NCBI RefSeq assembly: GCF_900114355.1
Contig: NZ_FOSS01000004.1
Span: 460,238 to 524,237 of the forward strand
Source of the DNA: Lysobacter sp. cf310
GTDB lineage: Bacteria; Pseudomonadota; Gammaproteobacteria; Xanthomonadales; Xanthomonadaceae
Direction of reading: 5' to 3'
DNA: 64,000 nt
Below, piece by piece: positions 9,719 through 18,229 of this stretch. The notes below the pieces were generated by a model that saw only the letters and a program-made list of their open reading frames with translations, searched no databases and had not been told where the DNA came from. The stretch's first letter is position 1, and the number at the start of each line of letters is the position of its first letter. A program made the translations under genes and the position numbers.

Positions 9719-11092
9719 ATGAAGACGCATGCATTGAAGTCCCGCTCGCGCGAGCGGTCGTTGCCCACCCTGGCCCTGGGCGCGCTGCCCCTGGCCGCCC
9801 TGCTGGCTCCGCTGGCGGCGCGCGCGCAGGACGCCGCCGCCGCGGTCGAGCCGGTGGTCGACAAGGGCGACGTCGCCTGGATGCTGACCTCGACCCTGCT
9901 GGTGCTGTTGATGACCGTGCCCGGACTGGCCCTGTTCTACGGCGGCCTGGTGCGCTCCAAGAACGTGCTGTCGGTGCTGATGCAGGTGCTGGCGGTGTTC
10001 TCGCTGATCGTGCTGTTGTGGGTGGCCTACGGCTACTCGCTGGCGTTCGGCGGCGGCGGCCCGTGGATCGGCAGCTTCGACAAGCTGTTCCTGGCCGGCG
10101 TGAACAAGGAAACCCTGACGGCGACCTTCACCGCCGGCGTGTCCTTGCCGGAGTACGTGTTCGTCGCCTTCCAGTCGACCTTCGCCGGCATCACCGGCGC
10201 GCTGATCGTCGGCGCCTTCGCCGAACGCATCAAGTTCTCGGCGGTGCTGCTGTTCTCGGCGCTGTGGTTCACCTTCGCCTATCTGCCGATCGCGCACATG
10301 GTCTGGTACGGGCCCGACGGTTATCTGTTCGCCAAGGGCGCGATCGACTTCGCCGGCGGCACCGTGGTGCACATCAACGCCGGCGTCGCCGGCCTGGTCG
10401 GCGCCTATTTCGTCGGCAAGCGCGTGGGCTACGGGCGCGAGGCGATCAAGCCGCACAACGTCGCCTACACCATGATCGGCGCCTCGTTGCTGTGGGTGGG
10501 CTGGTTCGGCTTCAACGCCGGTTCCAACCTCGAAGCCACCGCCGGCGCGGCCCTGGCCTTCCTCAACACCTTGCTAGCGACCGCGGCCGCGGCGCTGGCC
10601 TGGAGCCTGGTCGAGGCGGTGATCAAGGGCAAGCCGTCGATGCTGGGCGGGGCCTCGGGTGTGGTCGCCGGCCTGGTCGCGATCACCCCGGCCTGCGGCA
10701 CGGTCGGGCCGATGGGCGCGATCGTGATCGGCGCGATCGCGGGCGTGGTCTGCGTGTGGGGCGTGCACGGCCTCAAGCGCCTGCTGCGCGCCGACGACGC
10801 GCTGGACGTGTTCGGCGTGCACGGCCTGGGCGGCATCGTCGGCGCCCTGCTCACCGCGGTGTTCAGCTCGCCCTCGCTGGGCGGCTACGGCCTGGGCGCG
10901 GGCAACGACAGCATCGCCGCGCAGTTGGGCGTGCAGGCGCTGAGCGTGGGCATCACCGTGCTGTGGTCGGGCCTGGTGTCGGTGCTGGCCTTCGCCGTGG
11001 TCAAGCTGGTGTTCGGCCTGCGCGTGGCGGAGGAAGCCGAACGCGAAGGCCTGGACATCACCTCGCACGGCGAATCGGCCTACGAGCATTGA
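9719..11092 (+). CDS. amtB: ammonium transporter AmtB
   Basis: 457 residues. A cleavable signal peptide (cut after AARA, about residue 36) precedes eleven membrane spans. The family blocks MLTSTLLVLLMTVPGLALFYGG, GGTVVHINAG (first conserved pore histidine) and FGVHGLGGIVGALL (second pore histidine) are all present. It conducts ammonium at low concentration and is blocked by un-uridylylated GlnK, which is encoded just upstream. The C-terminal tail (LRVAEEAEREGLDITSHGE) is the cytoplasmic GlnK-contact helix. A GC-rich hairpin follows the stop. Confidence 0.97.
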   Translation: MKTHALKSRSRERSLPTLALGALPLAALLAPLAARAQDAAAAVEPVVDKGDVAWMLTSTLLVLLMTVPGLALFYGGLVRSKNVLSVLMQVLAVFSLIVLLWVAYGYSLAFGGGGPWIGSFDKLFLAGVNKETLTATFTAGVSLPEYVFVAFQSTFAGITGALIVGAFAERIKFSAVLLFSALWFTFAYLPIAHMVWYGPDGYLFAKGAIDFAGGTVVHINAGVAGLVGAYFVGKRVGYGREAIKPHNVAYTMIGASLLWVGWFGFNAGSNLEATAGAALAFLNTLLATAAAALAWSLVEAVIKGKPSMLGGASGVVAGLVAITPACGTVGPMGAIVIGAIAGVVCVWGVHGLKRLLRADDALDVFGVHGLGGIVGALLTAVFSSPSLGGYGLGAGNDSIAAQLGVQALSVGITVLWSGLVSVLAFAVVKLVFGLRVAEEAEREGLDITSHGESAYEH

Positions 11093-11099
11093 CGATGAC

Positions 11100-11123
11100 G
11101 GGCCGGAGGCACGCCTCCGGCCC
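11100..11123 (+). terminator. hairpin after amtB
   Basis: An 11-bp perfect stem (11100-11110 with 11113-11123) lies 8 bases after the amtB stop. There is no T run, so termination is uncertain. Confidence 0.5.
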
Positions 11124-11146
11124 GGCAGGCGGCGCGCGCCGCCGAC

Positions 11147-11238
11147 CCTTCGCAGCAGCGGCGCGGAGCGCGTCCGACTGCAAACGCCGTAGCGGCACGA
11201 ACCGTAGCCTGCGCGTCTCCGCGCCGCTGCTGCGAAGG
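11147..11238. repeat. long inverted repeat (22-bp perfect arms)
   Basis: Arms at 11147-11168 and 11217-11238 are exact reverse complements over 22 bases around a 48-base centre. The stem can extend by CGCG pairs with one bulged base. It lies between amtB and the AraC gene. I found no second copy in the window; it may be one unit of a dispersed genomic repeat. Confidence 0.75.
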
Positions 11239-11246
11239 ATCGGCCT

Positions 11247-11265
11247 CCCCCTTTGAAGAAGGGGG
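11247..11265 (+). terminator. C/G-run hairpin
   Basis: CCCCCTT (11247-11253) pairs with AAGGGGG (11259-11265) around a 5-base loop, directly after the long inverted repeat. It may be part of the same dispersed element and not a gene terminator. Confidence 0.4.
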
Positions 11266-11355
11266 GCGAGGGGGATTTGCTCCTGCTCTGCAAGCGCGTC
11301 GTCCACGCAGACCGCCGACCCTACGCGCCGACACCCACGGTGCTAGCATCCGCCC

Positions 11356-12216
11356 ATGCACGTCGCCACGCTGCTGCAGGGCCCGCTCACGGTGGTCGAC
11401 TACCGCTGCCAGTCCGGCCCGGAGGACGCCCCCTTCGTCGAGGTGCACGGCCGCCATTCGCTGGCCTATGTGCGGCGCGGCAGCTTCGGCTATCAGGCCC
11501 GCGGGCGCCGCTACGAACTGGTCGCCGGCTCGGTGCTGGTCGGCCGCCCCGGCGACGAATACCTGTGCAGCCACGATCACCACCTGTGCGGCGACGAATG
11601 CCTGTCCTTCCATTTCGCCGAGGAACTGGTCGACGAACTGGCCGGCGCGCGCCGCGGCGCGGCCGCGCATTGGGCCGCGGCCGGCCTGCCGCCGCTGCCG
11701 GAACTGATGGTGCTGGGCGAGCTGGCCCAGGCCGCCGCCGACGGGCGCAGCGATCTGGGCGTGGACGAGCTCGGTCTGCTGTTCGCCGAGCGCTACCTGG
11801 GCGTGGTCGGCGCGCGCGAGACCGGTGCGATGCGCGCTCAGGCGCGCGATCGCCGGCGCGCGATCGAGGCCGCGCTGTGGCTGGACGCGCACGCGCACGA
11901 GGCGGTGGATCTGGAGCGCACCGCCGCCAGCGCCGGCCTCAGCGCCTTCCATTTCCTGCGCCTGTTCGCGGCCGTGCTGGGCGTCACCCCGCACCAGTAC
12001 CTGCTGCGCGCGCGGCTGCGGCGCGCGGTGCCCCTGCTGGCCGACGAGGGCCGGCCGATCACGCAGGTCGCCTACGACAGCGGCTTCGCCGACCTGTCCA
12101 ATTTCGTGCGCACCTTCCGTCGCGCCGCCGGGGTGTCGCCGCGCGGCTTCCGCCGCGCCGCGCGCGGCGACCGCAAGATTCTCCAAGAACGCATCGGCGC
12201 CTACGTCGCACGCTGA
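11356..12216 (+). CDS. AraC family transcriptional regulator
   Basis: 286 residues. The N-terminal half is a cupin-like sensing domain ([16 protein letters not shown], then a histidine/cysteine-rich [16 protein letters not shown]). The C-terminal 100 residues contain two helix-turn-helix units: [19 protein letters not shown], then [20 protein letters not shown], the second being the AraC signature. A TAGCAT at 11344-11349 lies only 7 bases before the ATG, so the mRNA may be leaderless. A VOC-fold gene follows 24 bases downstream and is the probable partner or target. The His/Cys cluster could bind metal. Confidence 0.9.
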   Translation: MHVATLLQGPLTVVDYRCQSGPEDAPFVEVHGRHSLAYVRRGSFGYQARGRRYELVAGSVLVGRPGDEYLCSHDHHLCGDECLSFHFAEELVDELAGARRGAAAHWAAAGLPPLPELMVLGELAQAAADGRSDLGVDELGLLFAERYLGVVGARETGAMRAQARDRRRAIEAALWLDAHAHEAVDLERTAASAGLSAFHFLRLFAAVLGVTPHQYLLRARLRRAVPLLADEGRPITQVAYDSGFADLSNFVRTFRRAAGVSPRGFRRAARGDRKILQERIGAYVAR

Positions 12217-12240
12217 GCCTCCACTCAAGGAGGTTCCGCC

Positions 12241-12600
12241 ATGTACGACCATATCGGCCTGAAGGTTCGCGATCTCGATGCCAGCCTGCGCTTCTACGAA
12301 GCCGCCCTGGGCGCGCTGGGCCATCGCCTGGACTCGCGCTACGAGGGCGGCGCCGGGCTGGGCCCGGACGGTGCGCCCGCGCTGTGGCTGTACGAGGACG
12401 CCAACGCCGTGGGCCAGAGCCACGTCGCCTTGCGCGCGCCCGACCGCGCCAGCGTCGATCGTTTCCATGCCGCCGGCGTGAAGGCGGGCGGGCGCGACAA
12501 CGGCGCGCCGGGGCTGCGCGCGGATTACAGCCCGACTTATTACGCCGCCTTCCTGATCGACCCCGACGGCCACAACGTCGAGGCCGTGTGCATGGACTGA
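12241..12600 (+). CDS. VOC family (glyoxalase/dioxygenase fold) protein
   Basis: 119 residues, one VOC module pair. The opening MYDHIGLKVRDLDASLRFYEA and the closing YYAAFLIDPDGHNVEAVC carry the usual metal-ligand His and Glu positions. AAGGAGG sits ideally before the ATG. It probably forms an operon with the AraC gene upstream. Such small VOC proteins include lyases, isomerases and drug-binding proteins; the sequence does not settle the substrate. Confidence 0.9.
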   Translation: MYDHIGLKVRDLDASLRFYEAALGALGHRLDSRYEGGAGLGPDGAPALWLYEDANAVGQSHVALRAPDRASVDRFHAAGVKAGGRDNGAPGLRADYSPTYYAAFLIDPDGHNVEAVCMD

Positions 12601-12610
12601 GCGGGCGCGT

Positions 12611-13543
12611 TCAGCCCAGGCGCGTGCTGCGCACCTGGCCGATCTCCGAGCGCGGCGGCGCGCCGAACAGACGCTTGTACTCGCGGCTGAACTGCGAGGC
12701 GCTTTCGTAGCCGACCTTGTGCGCGGCCGCGACCGCCTCGATGCCGTCGATCAGCATCAGCCGGCGCGCTTCGTGCAGGCGCAGCTGCTTCTGGAACTGC
12801 AGCGGCGACATCGTGGTCACGGCCTTGAACTGGTGATGCAGCGAGGAGGTGCTCATGTGCACCGACTGCGCCAGGTCGTCGATGCTCAGCGGCTGCAGGT
12901 ACTGCTGGCGCAGCATCTCGACCGCGCGCGCGATCCGGTGCGAGCGGGTGTCGGCCACCGCCAGGTCGCACAGGCGATGGCCGAGGTCGCCGACCAGCAC
13001 GCGGTAGAAGATCTCGCGCAGCGCGATCGGCGCCAGCACCGGCAGGTCGGCCGGCGTTTCCAGCAAGCGCATGAGGCGCAGCACCGCATCCAGCAGCGGC
13101 GCGTTCACGCGCGCGGCGTACAGGCCGCGGTCGATGCCGGTGGACGGCGCCTGCGGGCCGGCGTCCAGGATCAGCGCGGCGATCTCCTCCGGATCGATAT
13201 CCAGGCGCAGGCACAGGTAGGGCTTCTCCGGCGTGGCCTCGGTGATCTGGCCGATCATCGGCAGGGTCACCGACACCACCAGATAGTTCAGCGGGTCGTA
13301 GTGGTAGGTCTCGCCGGCCAGCATCGCGACCTTGCTGCCCTGGGCGACGATGCACAGGCGCGGCTCGTACAGGGCCGGCTTGCACGGCGTCGGGGTGCTG
13401 GAGCGGATCAGGTACAGCTGCGGCACGGCGGTGGGGTGCACGCCGTCCTCGGGGGTCAATCGGGCAATCCGGTCGGCCAGCTCCGCCTGCGGGGCGCAGA
13501 CCCCGTTGCGGGCGAGGGATTCGGCGGAAGTGTTGGCGTTCAT
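12611..13543 (-). CDS. AraC family regulator with AraC_N domain
   Basis: 310 residues from the ATG at 13543, which has GGA at the right distance; an ATG 12 bases further upstream (13555) is possible but lacks a ribosome site. Residues 20-180 match the AraC-type N-terminal regulatory domain (PF06719-like: LYEPRLCIVAQGSKVAML, HYDPLNYLVVSVTLPM). Residues 195-300 hold two helix-turn-helix units (IDDLAQSVHMSTSSLHHQFK, and AAAHKVGYESASQFSREYKR). Members often control neighbouring oxidoreductase or efflux genes. It diverges from the RND pump genes 240 bases away, so control of that pump is plausible. Confidence 0.92.
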   Translation of the reverse strand: MNANTSAESLARNGVCAPQAELADRIARLTPEDGVHPTAVPQLYLIRSSTPTPCKPALYEPRLCIVAQGSKVAMLAGETYHYDPLNYLVVSVTLPMIGQITEATPEKPYLCLRLDIDPEEIAALILDAGPQAPSTGIDRGLYAARVNAPLLDAVLRLMRLLETPADLPVLAPIALREIFYRVLVGDLGHRLCDLAVADTRSHRIARAVEMLRQQYLQPLSIDDLAQSVHMSTSSLHHQFKAVTTMSPLQFQKQLRLHEARRLMLIDGIEAVAAAHKVGYESASQFSREYKRLFGAPPRSEIGQVRSTRLG

Positions 13544-13783
13544 GGCTTCCAGCATCCGGCAGGGACGTTGCGATTATGTTTGCGGATCCTGTCGTTCGGC
13601 AGGCCCAGCCGACGAAATTGCAGGATTGGGCAACGATTCGACAGCATCGTACTAACTGCCCGGGCCCCTCGGGGCCTAACGTACGCCTCACCCCCCGACC
13701 CGACCGGGCCCGCCCCGGCATGGCGCGCGCGCGCCACGCCCCGACGCCCCGGCCGAGGTTCCCTCGCACCGGGATACATCGCG

Positions 13784-16700
13784 ATGTGGATCGTTCAATA
13801 CGCGCTGGACCGCCGTTACACCATCGGCGTGCTGGCTATCCTGATCCTGCTGTTCGGTAGCCTGTCGGCGCGGCGCATGCCCACCGACATCCTGCCCGAG
13901 GTCGGCATCCCCTCGATCAACCTGATCTGGACCTACAACGGCCTGCCGGCCGCGGACATGGCCGCCAAGCTCACCTCGTTCTCCGAGGTCGCGATCATGA
14001 ACACGGTCGACGACCTGCGCGAGGTGCGCTCGGAGTCGATCAACGGCGCCAGCATCGTGCGCATCGACTTCCAGCCCACGGTCAGCCTGGACCGCGCCCT
14101 GGGCCAGATCACCGCGGTCTCGCAGACCATCCTGCGGCGCATGCCGCCGGGCACCTCGCCGCCGCTGGTGATCCGCAACAACATGTCGAGCACGCCGGTG
14201 TTGCAGCTGGTGCTGTCCTCGGACTCGCTGACCGAAGCGCAGTTGTACGACTACGCGCGCCTGCAACTGCGCTCGCAGATCCAGACCATCCCCGGCATCC
14301 GCCTGACCCTGCCCTATGGCGGCGCGGCGCGCCAGATCATGGTCGACCTGGATCCCTCGGCGCTGCAGACCTACGGCCTGACGCCCAGCGACGTGACCTC
14401 GGCGCTGGAACGCGGCAGCCCGACCCTGCCCTCGGGCGCGATCCGCGAGGGCGGGCGCGAGCTGCAGATCTCGCTCGACACCAGCCCGGCGACCGCGGCC
14501 GACTTTCTCGATCTGCCGGTGACCGCGCGCAACGGCAGCGTGATCTACGTGCGCGACGTCGCCTCGGTGCGCGACGGCGGCGCGCTGCAGACCAACGTCG
14601 CGCGCATGGACGGCTCCAGCGCGGTGTCGGTGGCGCTGATCAAGCTCGGCGGCGCGTCGGCGGTCGAGATCGTGCGCGCGGTGCGCGAGCGCCTGCCCGA
14701 GATCGAAGCCTCGGCGCCGCCGGGCATGCGCATCCAGCCGATCTTCGACCAATCGGTGTTCGTCGATCACGCGATCGGTTCGATCCAGCACGAGGCGCTG
14801 CTGGTCGGCCTGCTGGTGGCGCTGGTGGTGCTGGTGTTCATCGGTTCCTGGCGCTCCAGCCTGATCGTGCTGTCGGCGATCCCGCTGGCGCTGCTGGCCT
14901 CGGTGTCGCTGCTGCACCTGCTGGGCTACACCTTCAACGTGATGACCCTGGGCGGTCTGGCGCTGGCGATCGGCATCCTGGTCGACAACGCGGTGGTGGA
15001 CGTGGAGAACACCAACCGCAACATCGCCCTGGGCAAGGACGTGCGCACCGCGATCCTGGACAGCGCGCGCGAGGTGGTGTTCCCCGAGTTCGTGTCGACG
15101 GTGGCGATCTGCATCGTGCTCACCCCGATCCTGCTGATGACCGGCCTGTCGGCCTGGGTGTTCACGCCGCTGGCGCTGGCGGTGATCTTCGCCATGGCGG
15201 CCTCGTTCCTGCTCTCGCGCACGCTGATCCCGGTGCTGTGCTACCTGCTGCTGCCGGCCGACATCGAAAGCCGCGCGCGCCCGCGTTGGCGCGCCGAGCG
15301 CGCCTTGCTGGCGATCAATCACCGCGTCGAACACACCCTGGAATCGCTGCGCGAGCGCCATCACGACCTGTTGGTGCGGCTGGGCCACCACGGCGGCGTG
15401 CTCGCCCTGGCCGCCTTGCTGACCATCGGCGTGGGCGCGGCCTCGGCGCTGATGCTGGGCCGCGAATACTTCCCCCAGGTCGACGCCGGCCAGCTGCGCC
15501 TGCAGCTGCGCATGCCCTCGGGCATGCGCCTGGAGGAGACCGCCGCGCGCGTGACCCAGATCCAGCGCGAGATCCGCGACATCATTCCCGCGCACGAACT
15601 GGAAACCGTCTACGAACAGATCGGCGTGCCCGACGCGGTCAACCTGGCGATGGTCGACAGCACCGTGGTCGGCTCCTTCGAGGCCGAGGTGATGTTGCAG
15701 CTGCGCTCGCCGCACGCGCCCAGCCGTTTGTATCTGCAGCAGCTGCGCGAACGCATCGCGCAGAAGTTTCCCGACGTCAAAGTGTTCGAACGTCCGCCGG
15801 ACGCGACCAGCCGCACCCTGTCCGGCTCGGCCGCGACCATGCTGGAAGTGCGCCTGGTCGGCCGCGACACCGCCGGCAACCTGACCCTCGCGCGCGAGAT
15901 CGAACAGCGCCTGCGCCAGGTGCCGGGCGCGGTCGACGTGGCCTTGCGCCAGGTCCTGGATCTGCCCGAGTACCAGGTCAAGATCGACCGCACCCGCGCC
16001 GCCCAGCTCGGCCTGGACACCCAGCAGGCCAGCCGCGCCGTGCTCGCGGTGCTGGGCTCGGCCGGCACGGTGTCGCCGGTGTACTGGACCGACACCGTCA
16101 ACGCGATCGCCTACACCGTCCAGGTGCAGGCGCCGCCCGCGCGCCTGGGCGATATCGACACCCTGTTGAACACGCCGTTGCGCATCGGCGCCAACGGCCA
16201 GGCGGTGCTGTTGCGCAATATCGCCACGGTCACCCCGCGCACGGTGCCGGCCAGCATCGGCCGCACCACCCTGGCGCCGACCATCAGCGTGCTGGCCAAC
16301 GTGCAGGGCACCGACCTGGGTTCGGTCTACGATCGATTGACCGCCATCACCCACGAACTCGAAGCCCGCCTCAAGCCCGGCAACCGCATCGAGATCGCCG
16401 GTCAGGCCGGCGAGATGCAGAGCGCCTACGGCGAACTCGCGGCCGGTCTGCTGATGTCGGCGGTGCTGGTGTTCCTGGTGCTGGTGGTGAACTTCCAGTC
16501 CTGGATCCAGCCGCTGGTGGCGATGTCGGGCCTGCCGATCGCGATCGCCGGCGCCGCCTTCGGCCTGTTCGCGACCGGCACGCCGTTGAGCGTGCCGGCG
16601 CTGATGGGCGTGATGATGGTGATCGGCGTGTCGACCGCGAACAGCGTGCTGGTCACCAGCTTCGCGCGCGGTCTGATCGCCGAAGGCCACGATCCCGAGC

Positions 16701-16993
16701 TGGCCGCCTACGAATCCGCCGCGGTGCGCCTGCGCCCGGTGCTGATGACCGCCAGCGCGATGGTGCTGGGCATCGTGCCGATGGCGATCGGTCTGGGCGA
16801 GGGCGGCGAACAGAACGCGCCGCTGGGCCGCGCGGTGATCGGCGGCCTGCTGTTCGGCACCCCCGCCACCCTGGTGCTGGTGCCTTCGATCCTGGCCGTG
16901 CTCGGCCGCCACATCAAACGACGTGCGGCGCGCCACGCGTCCGCCGAATCCACCGCCGCCACCGGCATCGCCGAGGCAGGAGCGACCCCATGA
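13784..16993 (+). CDS. RND efflux transporter permease
   Basis: 1069 residues, normal for an RND inner-membrane pump. Twelve membrane spans, two large periplasmic loops and the internal repeat are visible. In span 4 the proton-relay pair reads Asp401-Asn402 (GILVDNAVVDVEN) in place of the Asp-Asp of AcrB-type pumps. The second half has FPDVKVFERPP in the porter domain and NFQSWIQPLVAMSGLPIAIAG in the membrane. The ATG at 13784 begins the typical MWIVQYALDRRYTIGVLAI span; the open frame before it is not homologous. The stop overlaps the adaptor gene's start by 4 bases. No outer-membrane factor gene is adjacent. Confidence 0.93.
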   Translation: MWIVQYALDRRYTIGVLAILILLFGSLSARRMPTDILPEVGIPSINLIWTYNGLPAADMAAKLTSFSEVAIMNTVDDLREVRSESINGASIVRIDFQPTVSLDRALGQITAVSQTILRRMPPGTSPPLVIRNNMSSTPVLQLVLSSDSLTEAQLYDYARLQLRSQIQTIPGIRLTLPYGGAARQIMVDLDPSALQTYGLTPSDVTSALERGSPTLPSGAIREGGRELQISLDTSPATAADFLDLPVTARNGSVIYVRDVASVRDGGALQTNVARMDGSSAVSVALIKLGGASAVEIVRAVRERLPEIEASAPPGMRIQPIFDQSVFVDHAIGSIQHEALLVGLLVALVVLVFIGSWRSSLIVLSAIPLALLASVSLLHLLGYTFNVMTLGGLALAIGILVDNAVVDVENTNRNIALGKDVRTAILDSAREVVFPEFVSTVAICIVLTPILLMTGLSAWVFTPLALAVIFAMAASFLLSRTLIPVLCYLLLPADIESRARPRWRAERALLAINHRVEHTLESLRERHHDLLVRLGHHGGVLALAALLTIGVGAASALMLGREYFPQVDAGQLRLQLRMPSGMRLEETAARVTQIQREIRDIIPAHELETVYEQIGVPDAVNLAMVDSTVVGSFEAEVMLQLRSPHAPSRLYLQQLRERIAQKFPDVKVFERPPDATSRTLSGSAATMLEVRLVGRDTAGNLTLAREIEQRLRQVPGAVDVALRQVLDLPEYQVKIDRTRAAQLGLDTQQASRAVLAVLGSAGTVSPVYWTDTVNAIAYTVQVQAPPARLGDIDTLLNTPLRIGANGQAVLLRNIATVTPRTVPASIGRTTLAPTISVLANVQGTDLGSVYDRLTAITHELEARLKPGNRIEIAGQAGEMQSAYGELAAGLLMSAVLVFLVLVVNFQSWIQPLVAMSGLPIAIAGAAFGLFATGTPLSVPALMGVMMVIGVSTANSVLVTSFARGLIAEGHDPELAAYESAAVRLRPVLMTASAMVLGIVPMAIGLGEGGEQNAPLGRAVIGGLLFGTPATLVLVPSILAVLGRHIKRRAARHASAESTAATGIAEAGATP

Positions 16994-18135
16994 ATGCGCA
17001 CGCCCCCTATACCGACCGCACGCTGGCCCGCGCCGCGGGCGTCCTGAGCCTGGCGATCGCGCTCGCGCTGGCCGCGGGCTGCGGCCGCAGCGAAGCCGAA
17101 ACCACGCCGGCCAAGGGCCTGCCGGAAGTACTGGCGGTGGCGGTCAAGCCGGCCGACAGCGAACTCGAACTGCGCTTGCCGGCGCGCGCCTACGCCGGCG
17201 AGTCGGCGCAGATCTATGCGCGCGCCACCGGCTTCGTGCGCGAGCGCCAGGTCGACCTCGGCGATCGCGTCGCCGCCGGCCAGGTGCTGGCGACGATCTC
17301 CGCGCCGGAGGTCGATCAGGCCGTGCGCGAGGCCGCGGCCGATCTCAACCAGGCCAATGCCGATCAGGAACTGGCCCAGGTCAACTTCGACCGCGCCCAG
17401 GTGCTGGTGGGCTCGGGCGCGATCTCCAAGGAGATGTACAGCGACCGCAAGGCCAACCGCGACGCCGCCGCCGCCGCGCGCGCGGCCGCCGAGGCGCGCC
17501 TGACCAGCGCGCGCGAACGCAGCGCGTTCCAGAGCGTGCGCGCGCCGTTCGCGGGCGTGGTCGCGGCGCGCAACATCGAGCGCGGCGATCGCGTGGTCGC
17601 CGATTCGGCAGCCTCGGCGCTGCCGATGTTCGAGATCAACGCGCTGGATCCGCTGCGGATCGTGATCGACGTGCCGCAAAGCGCCGCGCTGCAGGTGCAC
17701 GCCGGCCTGCAGGCGGAAGTGCGCTTCCCGGAATTGCCGGGCGAGACCTTCAAGGCCGAAGTCGCGCGCAGCGCGCAGAGCCTGTCGCGCGATCTCGGCG
17801 CGATGCGCGTGGAGCTGCGCCTGCCCAACGCCGACGGGCGCATCCCCGCCGGCATGGTCGGCGAAGTGCGCCTGAAGGTGGCGCGCGCCGCGCCGGCGGT
17901 GCTGGTGCCGATTTCGGCGGTGATCCAGGGCGGCGCCGGCCCGCGCGTGGCCACGCTGCGCAAGGACGCCACCCTGGAATTCCGCAGCGTCGCCCTGGGC
18001 CGCAACCTCGGCGGCGAGATCGAGATCGTGTCCGGCCTGGCGCCGGGCGACACCGTGGTGCAGGCGCCGAACGCGCTGCTGGGCGAAGGCGACAAGGTGC
18101 GGGTCAAGCCGCCGGCGGCGCCGAGCAAATCCTGA
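16990..18135 (+). CDS. RND efflux periplasmic adaptor lipoprotein
   Basis: 381 residues. A long signal ends in a lipobox (LAAGC), so the mature adaptor is probably anchored by a lipidated cysteine. Domain order is the first lipoyl half (ARATGFVRERQVDLGDRVAAGQ), an alanine-rich alpha hairpin (residues 115-180), the second lipoyl half (RAPFAGVVAARNIERGDRV), a beta-barrel and a membrane-proximal domain (LAPGDTVVQAPNALLGEGDKV). It links the permease to an outer-membrane channel. Start and stop codons overlap with the permease (ATGA), which shows translational coupling. Confidence 0.94.
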   Translation: MNAHAPYTDRTLARAAGVLSLAIALALAAGCGRSEAETTPAKGLPEVLAVAVKPADSELELRLPARAYAGESAQIYARATGFVRERQVDLGDRVAAGQVLATISAPEVDQAVREAAADLNQANADQELAQVNFDRAQVLVGSGAISKEMYSDRKANRDAAAAARAAAEARLTSARERSAFQSVRAPFAGVVAARNIERGDRVVADSAASALPMFEINALDPLRIVIDVPQSAALQVHAGLQAEVRFPELPGETFKAEVARSAQSLSRDLGAMRVELRLPNADGRIPAGMVGEVRLKVARAAPAVLVPISAVIQGGAGPRVATLRKDATLEFRSVALGRNLGGEIEIVSGLAPGDTVVQAPNALLGEGDKVRVKPPAAPSKS

Positions 18136-18229
18136 GCCCGGCATCGATCGCGCGGGCGCGGCGCCGGACGGGCGACGCGCCGTTTTCCGCTACCATCTGG
18201 CACGGACGCAGGATGCGCACGGAGCGGGC

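Noticed and set aside
12719-13783. Upstream extension of the RND permease frame by about 355 codons
   Set aside because: It lies antisense to a clear AraC gene; RND permeases start at the MWIVQYALDRRYTIG segment.
13688-16936. 1082-codon minus-strand open frame
   Set aside because: A mirror of the RND gene, composed mainly of H, R, Q, A and G.
18198-18217. TGGCACGGACGCAGG before the NRPS-like gene as a sigma-54 promoter
   Set aside because: The -24 half fits but the -12 TTGC is missing at the needed spacing.
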